From: Saprospiraceae bacterium
GTDB lineage: Bacteria > Bacteroidota > Bacteroidia > Chitinophagales > Saprospiraceae
Assembly (NCBI GenBank): GCA_020630435.1
Contig: JAHDBJ010000008.1
Coordinates: 1-60,540 of the forward strand
Direction: 5' to 3'
Length of the DNA: 60,540 bases
In this document: one piece after another, positions 47,223 through 56,400 of the stretch
How the letters are laid out: the number at the start of each line of letters is the position of its first letter
How positions within the stretch are numbered: position 1 is the first letter of the stretch
Made by a program: the position numbers and the translations under genes
Notes under the pieces: model-generated
Database searches by the model: none
Seen by the model: the letters and a program-made list of their open reading frames with translations, nothing else
Told to the model about the DNA's origin: nothing

Positions 47223-47506
47223 TAATTAATTAAATGCTCTAAGAATTTATCTAAACTATCTAACTTATCATCAACTTCTTGACTTGTAACCTCCTTTTTA
47301 GCTTTCTGTAAATCGACTGCATAAGTCAATAATGCCATTGCCAGACAGTCTTGTTTATCTTTATTGGCATACTTTAATTGAAAGCGATTCACCATTTCAT
47401 TCAATTCTTTAGCTATTTTTCGTACTACATGCTCATCATTTTCTTTTATTTTTAAAGGATAAGGACGTCCTGCAATTAGAATGGTGATATTTTTGATATT
47501 ATCCAT
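47222..47506 (-). CDS. zapA: Cell division protein ZapA (94 aa)
   Basis: A small FtsZ-associated protein that bundles division filaments. I choose the ATG at 47506 (MDNIKNITILIAGRPYPLKI), because the longer frame would have its first codons inside the promoter at 47540-47571. Residues 1-45 give the beta-beta-alpha domain; the rest is a coiled-coil helix (AVDLQKAKKEVTSQEVDDKL). Overlaps mutY by one base. Confidence 0.88.
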   Translation of the reverse strand: MDNIKNITILIAGRPYPLKIKENDEHVVRKIAKELNEMVNRFQLKYANKDKQDCLAMALLTYAVDLQKAKKEVTSQEVDDKLDSLDKFLEHLIN

Positions 47507-47539
47507 ATAACATAGTTTCCTAAAGTAATCTTTCTCCAA

Positions 47540-47571
47540 CAAAAGTACAGGTTTTACCCCCTCATTGCAAA
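47540..47571 (-). promoter_or_regulatory. Promoter of the zapA-mutY-ssb operon
   Basis: On the minus strand TTTG (47571-47568), 20 bases, TACTTTTG (47547-47540). It fits the Bacteroidota pattern and lies about 35 bases before the zapA ATG. Confidence 0.6.
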
Positions 47572-47621
47572 TCAATTATTCACACTTTATCAACAGTCAT
47601 TCTTAAATGCAAGAAATATAA

Positions 47622-47652
47622 TTGAACTTGTTATAAATTAGGCGTAATTTTG
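47622..47652 (+). promoter_or_regulatory. Promoter of the PurF-like gene
   Basis: TTG at 47622-47624, 20 bases, TAATTTTG at 47645-47652, followed by CGG. The ATG is 50 bases downstream. Confidence 0.55.
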
Positions 47653-47701
47653 CGGCTTCTGATTTTTATTCTAAAACAACCTCTTACAGTCTAAATGTTC
47701 A

Positions 47702-49591
47702 ATGAGTGACGCAATAAAACACGAGTGTGGAATCGCTTTTATTCGATTATTAAAACCGCTTGAGTACTATCATAAAAAATATGGAACAGCATTATATGGT
47801 TTGAACAAGCTGTATTTGCTTATGGAGAAACAACGGAATAGAGGGCAAGATGGTGCTGGTGTTGCAACTATAAAACTAGATGTTCCTCCTGGTAATCGTT
47901 ACATTAGTCGACACCGAAGCAACAAAAGTGACAGTATCAAGGAAATTTTTGAACATATACATAATTATTTCAATAAAATTTCAGATAAAAAACTCAATAA
48001 TCCTACTTGGCTAAAGAAACACCTTCCATATACTGGAGAATTGCTAATGGGGCATCTCCGATATGGAACACATGGTATTAATAGTACAGAATCTTGTCAC
48101 CCTTTTTTAAGACAAAATAACTGGATTAGTCGAAACCTAGTGCTTGCAGGAAATTTCAACCTTACGAATGTAGATGAATTGATCCAAGAACTAATTGAGA
48201 TTGGTCAATATCCAAAAGAAAAAACAGATACGGTTACTGTTTTAGAAAAAATCGGACATTTCCTAGATGAGGAAGTACAACGAGTATTTGATTGGTATAA
48301 TAACGAAGAGATTAATAATCAATCAATCAATGACTTAATCTTTGATGAGTTGGATGTACAGAGGATTCTTCAACGAGCTGCTAGAAAGTTCGACGGTGGC
48401 TACGTTATGGCTGGTATGATAGGACATGGTGATGCTTTTGTAATGCGTGATCCTTCAGGTATTCGACCTGCTTTCTATTATAAGGATGATGAGGTAGTCG
48501 TAGTAGCTTCTGAACGTCCTGCAATACAAACGGCCTTTAATGTTCATCATACTAAAATTTGTGAACTAAAACCTGCTCACGCTTTAATTGTTAAGAAAAA
48601 AGGATTTATTAGTGAAGTCCCCTTCACTAATATAAAAGAAAGAAAGTCTTGCTCCTTCGAATCTATTTATTTTTCTAGAGGAACAGATAGAGAAATTTAT
48701 TTACAACGTAAAAAATTGGGTAAGCAATTAGCTTTACCTATTATGAAATCTGTAAATTTCGATTTCAAACGAACGGTTTTTTCTTTTGTTCCCAATACCT
48801 CAGAAACAGCTTTTTATGGCTTTTTGGAAGGTGTTGAGGAAATTATAAATCAAAAGCGTACAAAAGATATTTTAAAACTAAAAAAACCAAGTAAGAAAAA
48901 AATCCGTAAAATCCTTTCGACTAGAGCAAGAGTAGAAAAACTAGTTGTAAAGGATGCGAAACTTCGTACCTTCATTGCGGATGATGTCTCTAGGGGGGAG
49001 TTAGTTTCTCATGTATATGATGTGACTTATGGTATCGTAGAAAATGAAAAAGACACCTTAGTTCTAATTGACGACTCCATCGTAAGGGGAACAACTTTAA
49101 AAAATAGTATTATTCGAATTGTTTCTCGATTAAAACCAAAGAAGATAATTATTGTTTCTTCTGCCCCCCAAATCCGTTATCCCGATTGTTATGGTATTGA
49201 TATGTCAAAGATGGGAGACTTTGTAGCCTTTAAAGCGTTGGTCGCCTTGCTGAAAGAAACAGGAAAAGAAAAACTATTAGAGAAAACATACAAGCGCTGT
49301 AAGGCTCAAGAAAAATTTCCTATCAACAAAATAAACAATGAAGTAATTTCACTCTATAATTTGTTTTCCTACCAGCAGATTTCAAAAAAAATAGCTCAAA
49401 TTGTTACCCCTGATGATATAAAAATTGAAGTTGATGTTGTATACCAGACTCTTGAAGGACTCCATAAAGCCTGTCCTAATAATTTGGGCGACTGGTATTT
49501 TTCAGGAATCTACCCAACCCTTGGTGGTAATCGTGTCGTCAATAGAGCTTTTATCAATTATATGGAAAAGAAGGATATTAGAGCCTATTAG
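47702..49591 (+). CDS. Long amidophosphoribosyltransferase-like protein (629 aa)
   Basis: Related to PurF, which makes phosphoribosylamine from PRPP and glutamine at the first step of purine synthesis. The class II glutaminase nucleophile would be Cys9 after processing of MSDAIKHE, as in PurF propeptides. The HLRYGTHG segment, GNFNLTNV, and the PRPP loop LVLIDDSIVRGTT are all present. It is longer than PurF of about 500 aa, with an insert after the N-terminal strand (near 60-95), a KLKKPSKKKIRKIL segment (about 395-410) and a long C-terminus. Bacteroidota often carry such a second, longer homologue beside true PurF, so I give no symbol. Confidence 0.85.
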   Translation: MSDAIKHECGIAFIRLLKPLEYYHKKYGTALYGLNKLYLLMEKQRNRGQDGAGVATIKLDVPPGNRYISRHRSNKSDSIKEIFEHIHNYFNKISDKKLNNPTWLKKHLPYTGELLMGHLRYGTHGINSTESCHPFLRQNNWISRNLVLAGNFNLTNVDELIQELIEIGQYPKEKTDTVTVLEKIGHFLDEEVQRVFDWYNNEEINNQSINDLIFDELDVQRILQRAARKFDGGYVMAGMIGHGDAFVMRDPSGIRPAFYYKDDEVVVVASERPAIQTAFNVHHTKICELKPAHALIVKKKGFISEVPFTNIKERKSCSFESIYFSRGTDREIYLQRKKLGKQLALPIMKSVNFDFKRTVFSFVPNTSETAFYGFLEGVEEIINQKRTKDILKLKKPSKKKIRKILSTRARVEKLVVKDAKLRTFIADDVSRGELVSHVYDVTYGIVENEKDTLVLIDDSIVRGTTLKNSIIRIVSRLKPKKIIIVSSAPQIRYPDCYGIDMSKMGDFVAFKALVALLKETGKEKLLEKTYKRCKAQEKFPINKINNEVISLYNLFSYQQISKKIAQIVTPDDIKIEVDVVYQTLEGLHKACPNNLGDWYFSGIYPTLGGNRVVNRAFINYMEKKDIRAY

Positions 49592-50616
49592 TTCAAAATC
49601 TTATATATAAGTTCTTTTAATAAAGCTCCACTTTCTTTACCTGTAGTATCAAAATTCAGTCCTTTAGATTTCAGATCGTAGACTCTTAAAAGTGTAAAGA
49701 TCTGATGTAATTTAGAAATAGGATAGTTTTTCATAGCACTTCTATATTTTTTGACCTGATAGGTTGCAGCGTATGCATTCTTAGGATAAAAACCAAGTCC
49801 TTTTGCTAGATCTAAATCGTTGAGTTGCTTGAATTGATGTGTTGCAAATGTCTTACTAAAAAAATTATATAATGTTCCTACTACTAAGGGAAATGGATTT
49901 TTCTTTTCATTAGCTGCAAAATGAAAGACAATACGCTGAGCTTTTTGTTGATTTTTATTCCCCAAAGCCTCTTGTAATTCAAAAACATTATAGTCCTTAC
50001 TAATCCCTATATTATCTTGAATATGTGTAGTGCTTATCTTTGTCCCTTTCGAAACATTCAAAACTAGTTTATCCAACTCATTTGAAATCTTAGACAAATC
50101 TGTCCCTAAATATTCTGCAACGAGGGCAGATGCACTTCCATCAATGCTAAGACCTTTTTGTGAGAGATAATCATTTATCCAACTTGGTATTTGATTGTCA
50201 TATAATTTTTTCGCTTCAAATACTACAGCATTTTTCTTCACCGCTTTTCCAAATTTCGTATTAAATTTTAAGCGTTTGTGTTTATGACAAATCACCAACA
50301 AGGTACTAGGGGAAGGCTGCTCGACATATGATTGCAAATCGGATAATGTTCTCATTTCTTGTGCCTCTTTCAAAAAAACGACCTGGTATTGTGCCATCAT
50401 AGGATAACGCCGAGCATTGTCAACAACATTCTTGAAATCAACTTCTTTACCATAAAGTGTGATTAAATTAAACCCTTTTTCGGCTTCATTTAATACATTT
50501 TCTTCTATATATTTGGCAATTAAATCAATATAATAGGATTCTTCACCATGCAAAAAATATACTGGTTTGTAATCCTTTTGTTTGATAGCTTGTATAATCT
50601 CTTCGTATTTCACCAA
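49588..50616 (-). CDS. holA: DNA polymerase III subunit delta HolA (342 aa)
   Basis: Clamp-loader subunit that opens the sliding clamp. Seen: the N-terminal PVYFLHGEESYYIDLI segment, YPMMAQYQVVFLKEA, SWINDYLSQKGLSIDGSA, and the helical C-terminal collar with a KNPFPLVVGTLYNFF segment. Length matches E. coli HolA (343 aa). The frame opens with TTG at 50616, as no ATG precedes the first strand. The 3' end overlaps the convergent PurF-like gene by 4 bases. Confidence 0.92.
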   Translation of the reverse strand: MVKYEEIIQAIKQKDYKPVYFLHGEESYYIDLIAKYIEENVLNEAEKGFNLITLYGKEVDFKNVVDNARRYPMMAQYQVVFLKEAQEMRTLSDLQSYVEQPSPSTLLVICHKHKRLKFNTKFGKAVKKNAVVFEAKKLYDNQIPSWINDYLSQKGLSIDGSASALVAEYLGTDLSKISNELDKLVLNVSKGTKISTTHIQDNIGISKDYNVFELQEALGNKNQQKAQRIVFHFAANEKKNPFPLVVGTLYNFFSKTFATHQFKQLNDLDLAKGLGFYPKNAYAATYQVKKYRSAMKNYPISKLHQIFTLLRVYDLKSKGLNFDTTGKESGALLKELIYKILN

Positions 50617-50629
50617 TGAATTAAATTTT

Positions 50630-51292
50630 ATGACAAAGATAAAAATAGCCGATGAATTACTGGAAAAGTGTCCCTATTTAAAATTAGCTTGCCTTGAATG
50701 TGATGTCGTATTAGAAAAGGAGACTAAAGAATTATGGAAAGAAATCGATTACAATATCACAGAGATGTTGAAAATACTAACCATTGAACGTATCAGCAAG
50801 ACGCCTAATATTGCGGCTTCAAGAATTGCGTATAAAAGTATAGGAAAAGATCCGAGCCGTTATAGGTTATCGGCAGAAGCTTTATCTAGAAGGATTATTC
50901 AAGGTAAAGGCCTATATCAAATTAATAATGTAGTCGATTTGGTAAATTTAACGTCTATAGCATCAGGTTTTTCTATTGGGGGATATGATGTTAATGCTAT
51001 AGAGGGAGAAGTTACTTTTGGTATTGGTAAACCCAATGAAGCCTATGAAGGGATTGGTCGTGGAAAATTGAATATAGATTGTCTACCTGTGTTTAGAGAC
51101 CAGTTAGGAGCATTTGGTAGTCCTACTAGTGATTCTCCTAGAACAAGTGTTACCATGAATACACAAAGATTTCTGATGGTTATTATTGATTTTGATAATA
51201 GAAAATCTTACCTAGACAATACCACTCCACTAGCCGAAAGATTATTAACCTCTTATGCATCAGCAACAAATTTGAAGCAATGGAAAGTCTAA
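50630..51292 (+). CDS. B3/B4 domain protein (220 aa)
   Basis: A stand-alone B3/B4 domain, the part of phenylalanyl-tRNA synthetase beta chains that edits mischarged tRNA. Seen: SRIAYKSIGKDPSRYRLSAE, SRRIIQGKGLYQINNVVDL, the GGYD segment and LGAFGSPTSDSPRTSV. I start at the ATG at 50630 rather than an upstream TTG inside holA. Such stand-alone proteins are thought to clear mischarged tRNA, but the substrate is unknown. Divergent from holA with only 13 bases between start codons. Confidence 0.88.
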   Translation: MTKIKIADELLEKCPYLKLACLECDVVLEKETKELWKEIDYNITEMLKILTIERISKTPNIAASRIAYKSIGKDPSRYRLSAEALSRRIIQGKGLYQINNVVDLVNLTSIASGFSIGGYDVNAIEGEVTFGIGKPNEAYEGIGRGKLNIDCLPVFRDQLGAFGSPTSDSPRTSVTMNTQRFLMVIIDFDNRKSYLDNTTPLAERLLTSYASATNLKQWKV

Positions 51293-51760
51293 CTACACAA
51301 AATTCTTATGCCAGCTATCTTTTAAGGGAACGAGCCACTGTGTTTCAAATTCCTTTTTATTTTTCACAAGGTTATTAAAAACTAAGGTATTATCATCAAT
51401 AATACCTTGAGTATAAAGTGCTACAAAAGTATCTTTAGGAACGACTTCAATTTTTTGATCTTTTTGAAAAGCAAAACTCATTCTATCGAATAAGTCTAAT
51501 TCAAACTCTTGTCCAATTTGTTGCATAAAATGAACAGATTTATCTATCGAACAACCACTTGCTCCAGCTTGACTTTCATCAACCATAAGCACTAAAAAAC
51601 AGTCATGAACAACCATTGCATTAGCCTTTAAGGCTTGACTATGACTAGTCCATTGAACTGTAAATTGATTAAGATACTGTTGAATCTTGTCTCGTTCTGA
51701 GGGATTCAGAATACGATTAGATTGGTATATCCAAACACGGCTATCAGATGGCAAATTCAT
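51293..51760 (-). CDS. Conserved small Bacteroidota protein (155 aa)
   Basis: A family seen widely in Bacteroidota, with RVWIYQSNR near the start, LKAN, a Leu-rich strand, ASGCSIDKSVHF in the middle, and a C-terminal VFNNLVKNK and W-x-VPL-x-DSWH. I recall that it is often labelled ABC transporter ATPase, but it has no Walker A, Walker B or signature motif, so that label should not be trusted. The conserved Cys in ASGCSID and the closing Trp-His may be functional. The ATG at 51760 is preferred to the TTG three codons upstream. Confidence 0.7.
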   Translation of the reverse strand: MNLPSDSRVWIYQSNRILNPSERDKIQQYLNQFTVQWTSHSQALKANAMVVHDCFLVLMVDESQAGASGCSIDKSVHFMQQIGQEFELDLFDRMSFAFQKDQKIEVVPKDTFVALYTQGIIDDNTLVFNNLVKNKKEFETQWLVPLKDSWHKNFV

Positions 51761-51783
51761 ATTCGACAATCAAGGAGTTGAAT

Positions 51784-52377
51784 CTATTTTTTCTTAGCAA
51801 CTTTTTTAGGCGATACAATGACAAACATTCTTCGTCCTTCCAACTTTGGTAAATCTTCTGCGCTTCCAAGCTCTTCTAATTCATTTAAAAATCTAAGCAA
51901 TAAAAGTTTACCTCTATCTTTAAACACGATTGTACGCCCCTTAAACTGCACAAAAGCTTTTACCTTAGCACCATCTTCCAAGAATTTTTTGGCGTGCTTT
52001 ACTTTAAAATCAAAATCATGATCGTCCGTATTAGGCCCAAAGCGAATCTCTTTGATAACCGTTTTTGCAGTTTTTGCTTTAAGCTCTTTTTCTTTTTTCT
52101 TTTTTTGGTAAAGGAACTTTTTATAGTCAATAATCCTAACAACTGGAGGTTTTGCTTTGGGAGAAATTTCTACGAGATCAAGTCCCAAAGCATTTGCCCA
52201 CTCAATACATTGCCGAGTGGAATATACTCCAGATTCGATTTTTCGCCCAATTTCATTGCTTAGTTCTTCCAGATTATCTCCCACCAATCGTACTTCAGGG
52301 ACTCTAATGTAGTTGTTAATCCTGTGTTTTGGAGTGTTGTTATTCGTTCTGTTGTTTCTTCTAAATCCTCTTGCCAA
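51784..52377 (-). CDS. infC: Translation initiation factor IF-3 (197 aa)
   Basis: Binds the 30S subunit and checks the start codon. Seen: the N-domain with [11 protein letters not shown] and [26 protein letters not shown], then the linker and the C-domain with [24 protein letters not shown]. There is no ATG: the frame is limited by TAA at 52383-52381, leaving ATA (52380-52378) or TTG (52377-52375) as start. The latter is given here. The usual rpmI and rplT genes do not follow, since a different gene lies downstream. Regulation by start codon choice is plausible, as in E. coli. Confidence 0.94.
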   Translation of the reverse strand: MARGFRRNNRTNNNTPKHRINNYIRVPEVRLVGDNLEELSNEIGRKIESGVYSTRQCIEWANALGLDLVEISPKAKPPVVRIIDYKKFLYQKKKKEKELKAKTAKTVIKEIRFGPNTDDHDFDFKVKHAKKFLEDGAKVKAFVQFKGRTIVFKDRGKLLLLRFLNELEELGSAEDLPKLEGRRMFVIVSPKKVAKKK

Positions 52378-52450
52378 TATTTAAAATATTTAATTAAAAA
52401 ATAATACCTACTTAATAAAGCAGCATCGATAATTTATAATACTTTTTTTT

Positions 52451-52458
52451 CAAAGATA
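52451..52458 (-). promoter_or_regulatory. -7 box before infC
   Basis: TATCTTTG on the minus strand, about 70 bases upstream of the infC start; no -33 box at the right distance. Confidence 0.4.
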
Positions 52459-52511
52459 GTTCAAAATAAGAAAATTCTTTTGATTATTTCCAATAATATT
52501 ATGCTAGGTGT

Positions 52512-52550
52512 AAAAAAAACCGTCAGTTACTAATTGCCTAGCAACTGACG
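52512..52550 (-). terminator. Rho-independent terminator of a leftward transcript
   Basis: CGTCAGTT (52521-52528) pairs with AACTGACG (52543-52550), extended inside by CTA and TAG across one A-C mismatch. Read leftward, the stem is followed by eight T. It ends a transcript coming from higher coordinates, not infC, which starts beyond it. Confidence 0.85.
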
Positions 52551-52857
52551 ATTCAACTTAAAGACACCATTTAAAATAAATTTGAAAACTGAAATAGGTT
52601 TTTCAAAACCCTAAAAAGACACGGATAGAGCCGCCTTGCTTGTTCTGGAATCCCCTTGTCTGTTCCGAATATAAAAAAGACAGTACTTTATATATATTGT
52701 AAACAGAAAACCAACCTGGATAGCTTTTTAAGGCATAGCTAGTTCTAAGGCCCGCCATAGTTTGCTTGAGCTTAACTCTAATTTTAAAAATGTTGAGCTT
52801 GACAAACGACTTCAGTTTAATTTTATAACACAACTTATATGTGCTATTAAATTTTAT
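52513..52857 (-). ncRNA. Candidate non-coding RNA, about 345 nt
   Basis: A leftward transcription unit bounded by a good promoter (52864-52895) and a strong terminator (52512-52550). The core, about 52600-52780, is clearly richer in G and C than the surrounding DNA. A hairpin is visible around 52579-52610 (TTTGAAAAAC against GTTTTCAAA). The only open frame (ATG at 52758 to a stop at 52603, 51 codons) uses GGC, AGG, CTG and GGG codons that are rare in the neighbouring genes, so I do not favour it. It lacks the hallmarks of tmRNA, RNase P RNA and SRP RNA. A short peptide gene or a mobile-element remnant remains possible. Confidence 0.4.
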
Positions 52858-52863
52858 TTAATT

Positions 52864-52895
52864 CAAATATAGTAAAATTTTATTCTACAATACAA
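52864..52895 (-). promoter_or_regulatory. Promoter of the candidate ncRNA
   Basis: On the minus strand TTG (52895-52893), 21 bases, TATATTTG (52871-52864). Expected transcript start near 52857. Confidence 0.5.
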
Positions 52896-53406
52896 GTATT
52901 TTTTAAAATATTTTTAAAATATTTACTCACATTTCCTATCAAAAATTATTAAGTAACTGATACTCTATCTATTAAGTCTAGAACATAATAATATATTTTA
53001 ATTATTACAATGTGTATAAAGCCTTAATCTCCCTCTTAGAACTTTGTACTACGAATATAAACAGTTGTCTCACTAGTCTTTAAATCGATAATTTTCAACA
53101 TTAGAATCATTCATAAAATATTTGCACTCCAGATTTTATATTGTTATAGAATATTTTTATTTTTTTAAAAAATCTTTTCCAATCTATTATAAACAACTCA
53201 AAAACAGCTTTTTAAATATAAATTATACCTTTAAACAATATCTATTCTTAAAAAAAGTCCTTGACTTTAGGTTACATCTCTAAGTTCTCACCAAATAAAC
53301 AATTGTATTTAAATACAGGAAATTTCCAAGCCAATTCATGATTCAAATGATTAAAAATATCATGAACAAAAGACAAGATTTTTACTAAAATTTAAAAGCT
53401 AATAAA

Positions 53407-56400
53407 GTGAGACTAAAAAATATAAATTTATTCCGTATAAATAAGTATCCATTTTGGATGATATGGGTATTCATATTATGTTTTGGAACAAAAAATATTT
53501 CTGCCCAAGATATAGACTATTCCCCATTATACAATGATGCAACATTTCAAAAAACAATAGACACTAGTCTTCCAGTAGGAAGCATTAGTGCTGAAGGAGG
53601 TGTATCTGCTGGAATGGCAACATACAATGTACCTATAGCTTTACCTTCAGGTACAAATAACGTAACACCAAGCATTTCTATAGGTTACACCTCACAAGTA
53701 AGTGACGGATTGCTTGGCATTGGTTGGAATATACAAGGATTATCTGCAATTTCTAGAACAAACAAAAGTGAGTATTTTGATAATGAAATTGCTTCAATAC
53801 AGATAGAAAATGATGATGCTTTAGTACTAGATGGAGCAAGACTCATTCTCAAATCTGGAGAACACGGTGAACTTAGCTCGGTTTATAGTACTGAGGCTGA
53901 AAGTTTTTCGACTATATCTTTAGAAAGTGGTCTTGCTTTTAGTTATTTTAAAGTAGTCACTAAAGAGGGGATAATCATGGAATATGGAAATACACCTGAT
54001 TCAAGGTACAAAACAACTGGTTTCCTTTCTCAAAGTCCAATGATATGGTTATTAAATAAAGTTATACATCCCGATGGTAACTATATTGAATATAAATATA
54101 AAGTAGATGATTCTAATAAAAGTGAAGGTATCATTGATGAAATCAACTATACTGGAAATCAGAATGCAGGCTTATCTCCATATAATAAGGTTAAATTTAA
54201 TTACAAAACAAGGTTTGATCAAAATATACAATATTTAAGCGGTCGAGCTTTCGAAACAAAATACCTTTTAGATAATATTACAATTACTGCTGATAATAAT
54301 CAATCTTTTAAATCGTATCATTTTAATTATGGGAAGGATGAAATCAATTCTTACTTAAAAGAAATTATTGAAAAAGGAACAGATGGAACAGCATTGAATT
54401 CTACTATTGTAAAATATGGTCAAAAGAATAACCTACTAGAAACAAGTCCTCTAACATTAAATTTATCCTACCCCTACCAAGCAATGAGGCTTATTTCGGG
54501 AGATTATGATGGAGATGGAAATTCTGATATGTTAGTTTCAGATATTGATTCTTACAATGGGTTTAATTATGACAAAGCTTTCTCTATCTTAAAAAATGGT
54601 GCATCTTCTCCAAGTATTAATAATGTGCAGTTATCTTCTGAAGGTATTCCTGAGTATCAGATTGTAGGAGATGAAAAAATTCCCCATCAACATTCCTATT
54701 TGGTTGGTGATTATACAGGAGATGGGAAAGATAATGTATTAGTCATTGAAACAACTATTACAGATGATAAATTGGTAGTTGGTCGACAAAGAATTTACTC
54801 TTTTGAAAATAATGCTACCTCATATACTTATTCTGCTTCATATATTGCACATTCAACATATAAAGTAATTACGAACATTAACAATTATATCCGTACAGGA
54901 GATTTTGATGGTGATGGAGTAATAGATGTCTTAACTTTTTTGGGAAATACTGGTTTAGATCCCCAAAACCCCGATATCAACAAGCGAAGATTAAAATGCT
55001 CATGTAGTGGTGAAATTACGGGTAGTGGTAATTTATTCGATATAGAAGACTTTGACGATGCAAAGCATTACAATGTTATTGACTTTGATGGTGACGGTAA
55101 ACAAGAATTACTTCTTGTTGGGCAGGGAGCTTATAATACTACTTTACTAGAAGTATTAGCTATTGAAAATGGCCAACTTGTTTCTTTATATAGTTCTTCG
55201 TATGGACAAACAGCTTGGGGTAATCAAGTATTTACTGGAGATTTTAATGGTGATGGAAAAACTGATTTTCTAAAAAGAGATGGAACGACTTCAGGCTCTC
55301 CTTGGTCTAAAGTTGTCTCAACAGGCAAAACATTTATTACGGAACCGTTCACGTTTGAAGATAGAAACCCTGATTTTCAAGGTTCTGAACCAGATAAAGT
55401 TAGGATCTTAGATTTTAATGGCGATGGAAAAATGGATATTCTTCATGGTTGGAATATACTATCCTCCGCCTCTGTAATCAATATATATTATAGTACAGGA
55501 AAAGGATTTTATAAAAAAGCATATTATCATAGTGAAAAGTTAAAAGATATGCCTTTTGCTGTTTTTGATACAGATGGAGATGGGCGTCCCGAATTACTTA
55601 ACCGAACTTCTATTTTTGAAGATTATACTATATTACATTTTAATAAAGAAAAAAATGAACATTATGTAGAGCAAATCATAAATGGAGAGGGGCATTTGAC
55701 GGAATGGGTCTATCAAAAAATGAATGATGCTTCTGATGAAACGTTCTATCAAAAAACAGTAGAAGACGATTCTTATATTTATAATTTGCCAATTACCCTA
55801 GTAAAAGAATTTAAGACAACGGATGGTCTTGGAGATATAAGTTCAATTTCATACGAATATGAAGACTACAAAATAGATAAGAAAGGTAGAGGTATATTAG
55901 GGTTTACAAAAATTAAGTCTTACGACTACAATAGCGGTGTCAAGACCGTAGTAGAAAATAAATTCGAACACGATAATTATAATATATCTTACCCCTATAA
56001 AACAAGTAATTATAAGATTTCCAATAATCAACTAATCAATACATCTATCTCGAATTATGAAATTGAAGATCTAGGAAATAAACGATACTGGTTAAAAACA
56101 CTAAGTAGTTCTAACGAAGATTTTATCTCTAGGTGGAAAACAACTACAAGTTATAGCAATTATGATAATTATGGCAATGTGACGACTCTCTATACTAATA
56201 GATATTCTGATGGTACTATTGTGAATAGTTCGACAATTAATACGACATATGAAGCCTATGGAAGTTTAATTCCAAATAAACCAACAGTAATAACTTCAAC
56301 CAATACTAGAATTGGTCAAAATGCCTATAGTTCGACAGTTCAAAATACCTATAATAATCTAGGACAATTAACATCTAAAACAACCTTTCATGGATTACCG

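Larger units (their letters stand above)
52378..53406. other. Kilobase without a convincing protein gene
   Basis: It contains the -7 box of infC, a terminator (52512-52550), a GC-raised segment that I read as a probable leftward ncRNA (52513-52857) with its promoter (52864-52895), and then about 500 very AT-rich bases before the RHS gene. The last part shows no gene or strong hairpin. Confidence 0.5.

Noticed and set aside
52603-52833. Open frame of 76 codons on the minus strand (51 from the ATG at 52758)
   Set aside because: Codon use is unlike the neighbours, the first part needs a TTG start, and no protein family is recognised. The promoter-terminator layout fits a non-coding RNA better, though a short peptide is not excluded.
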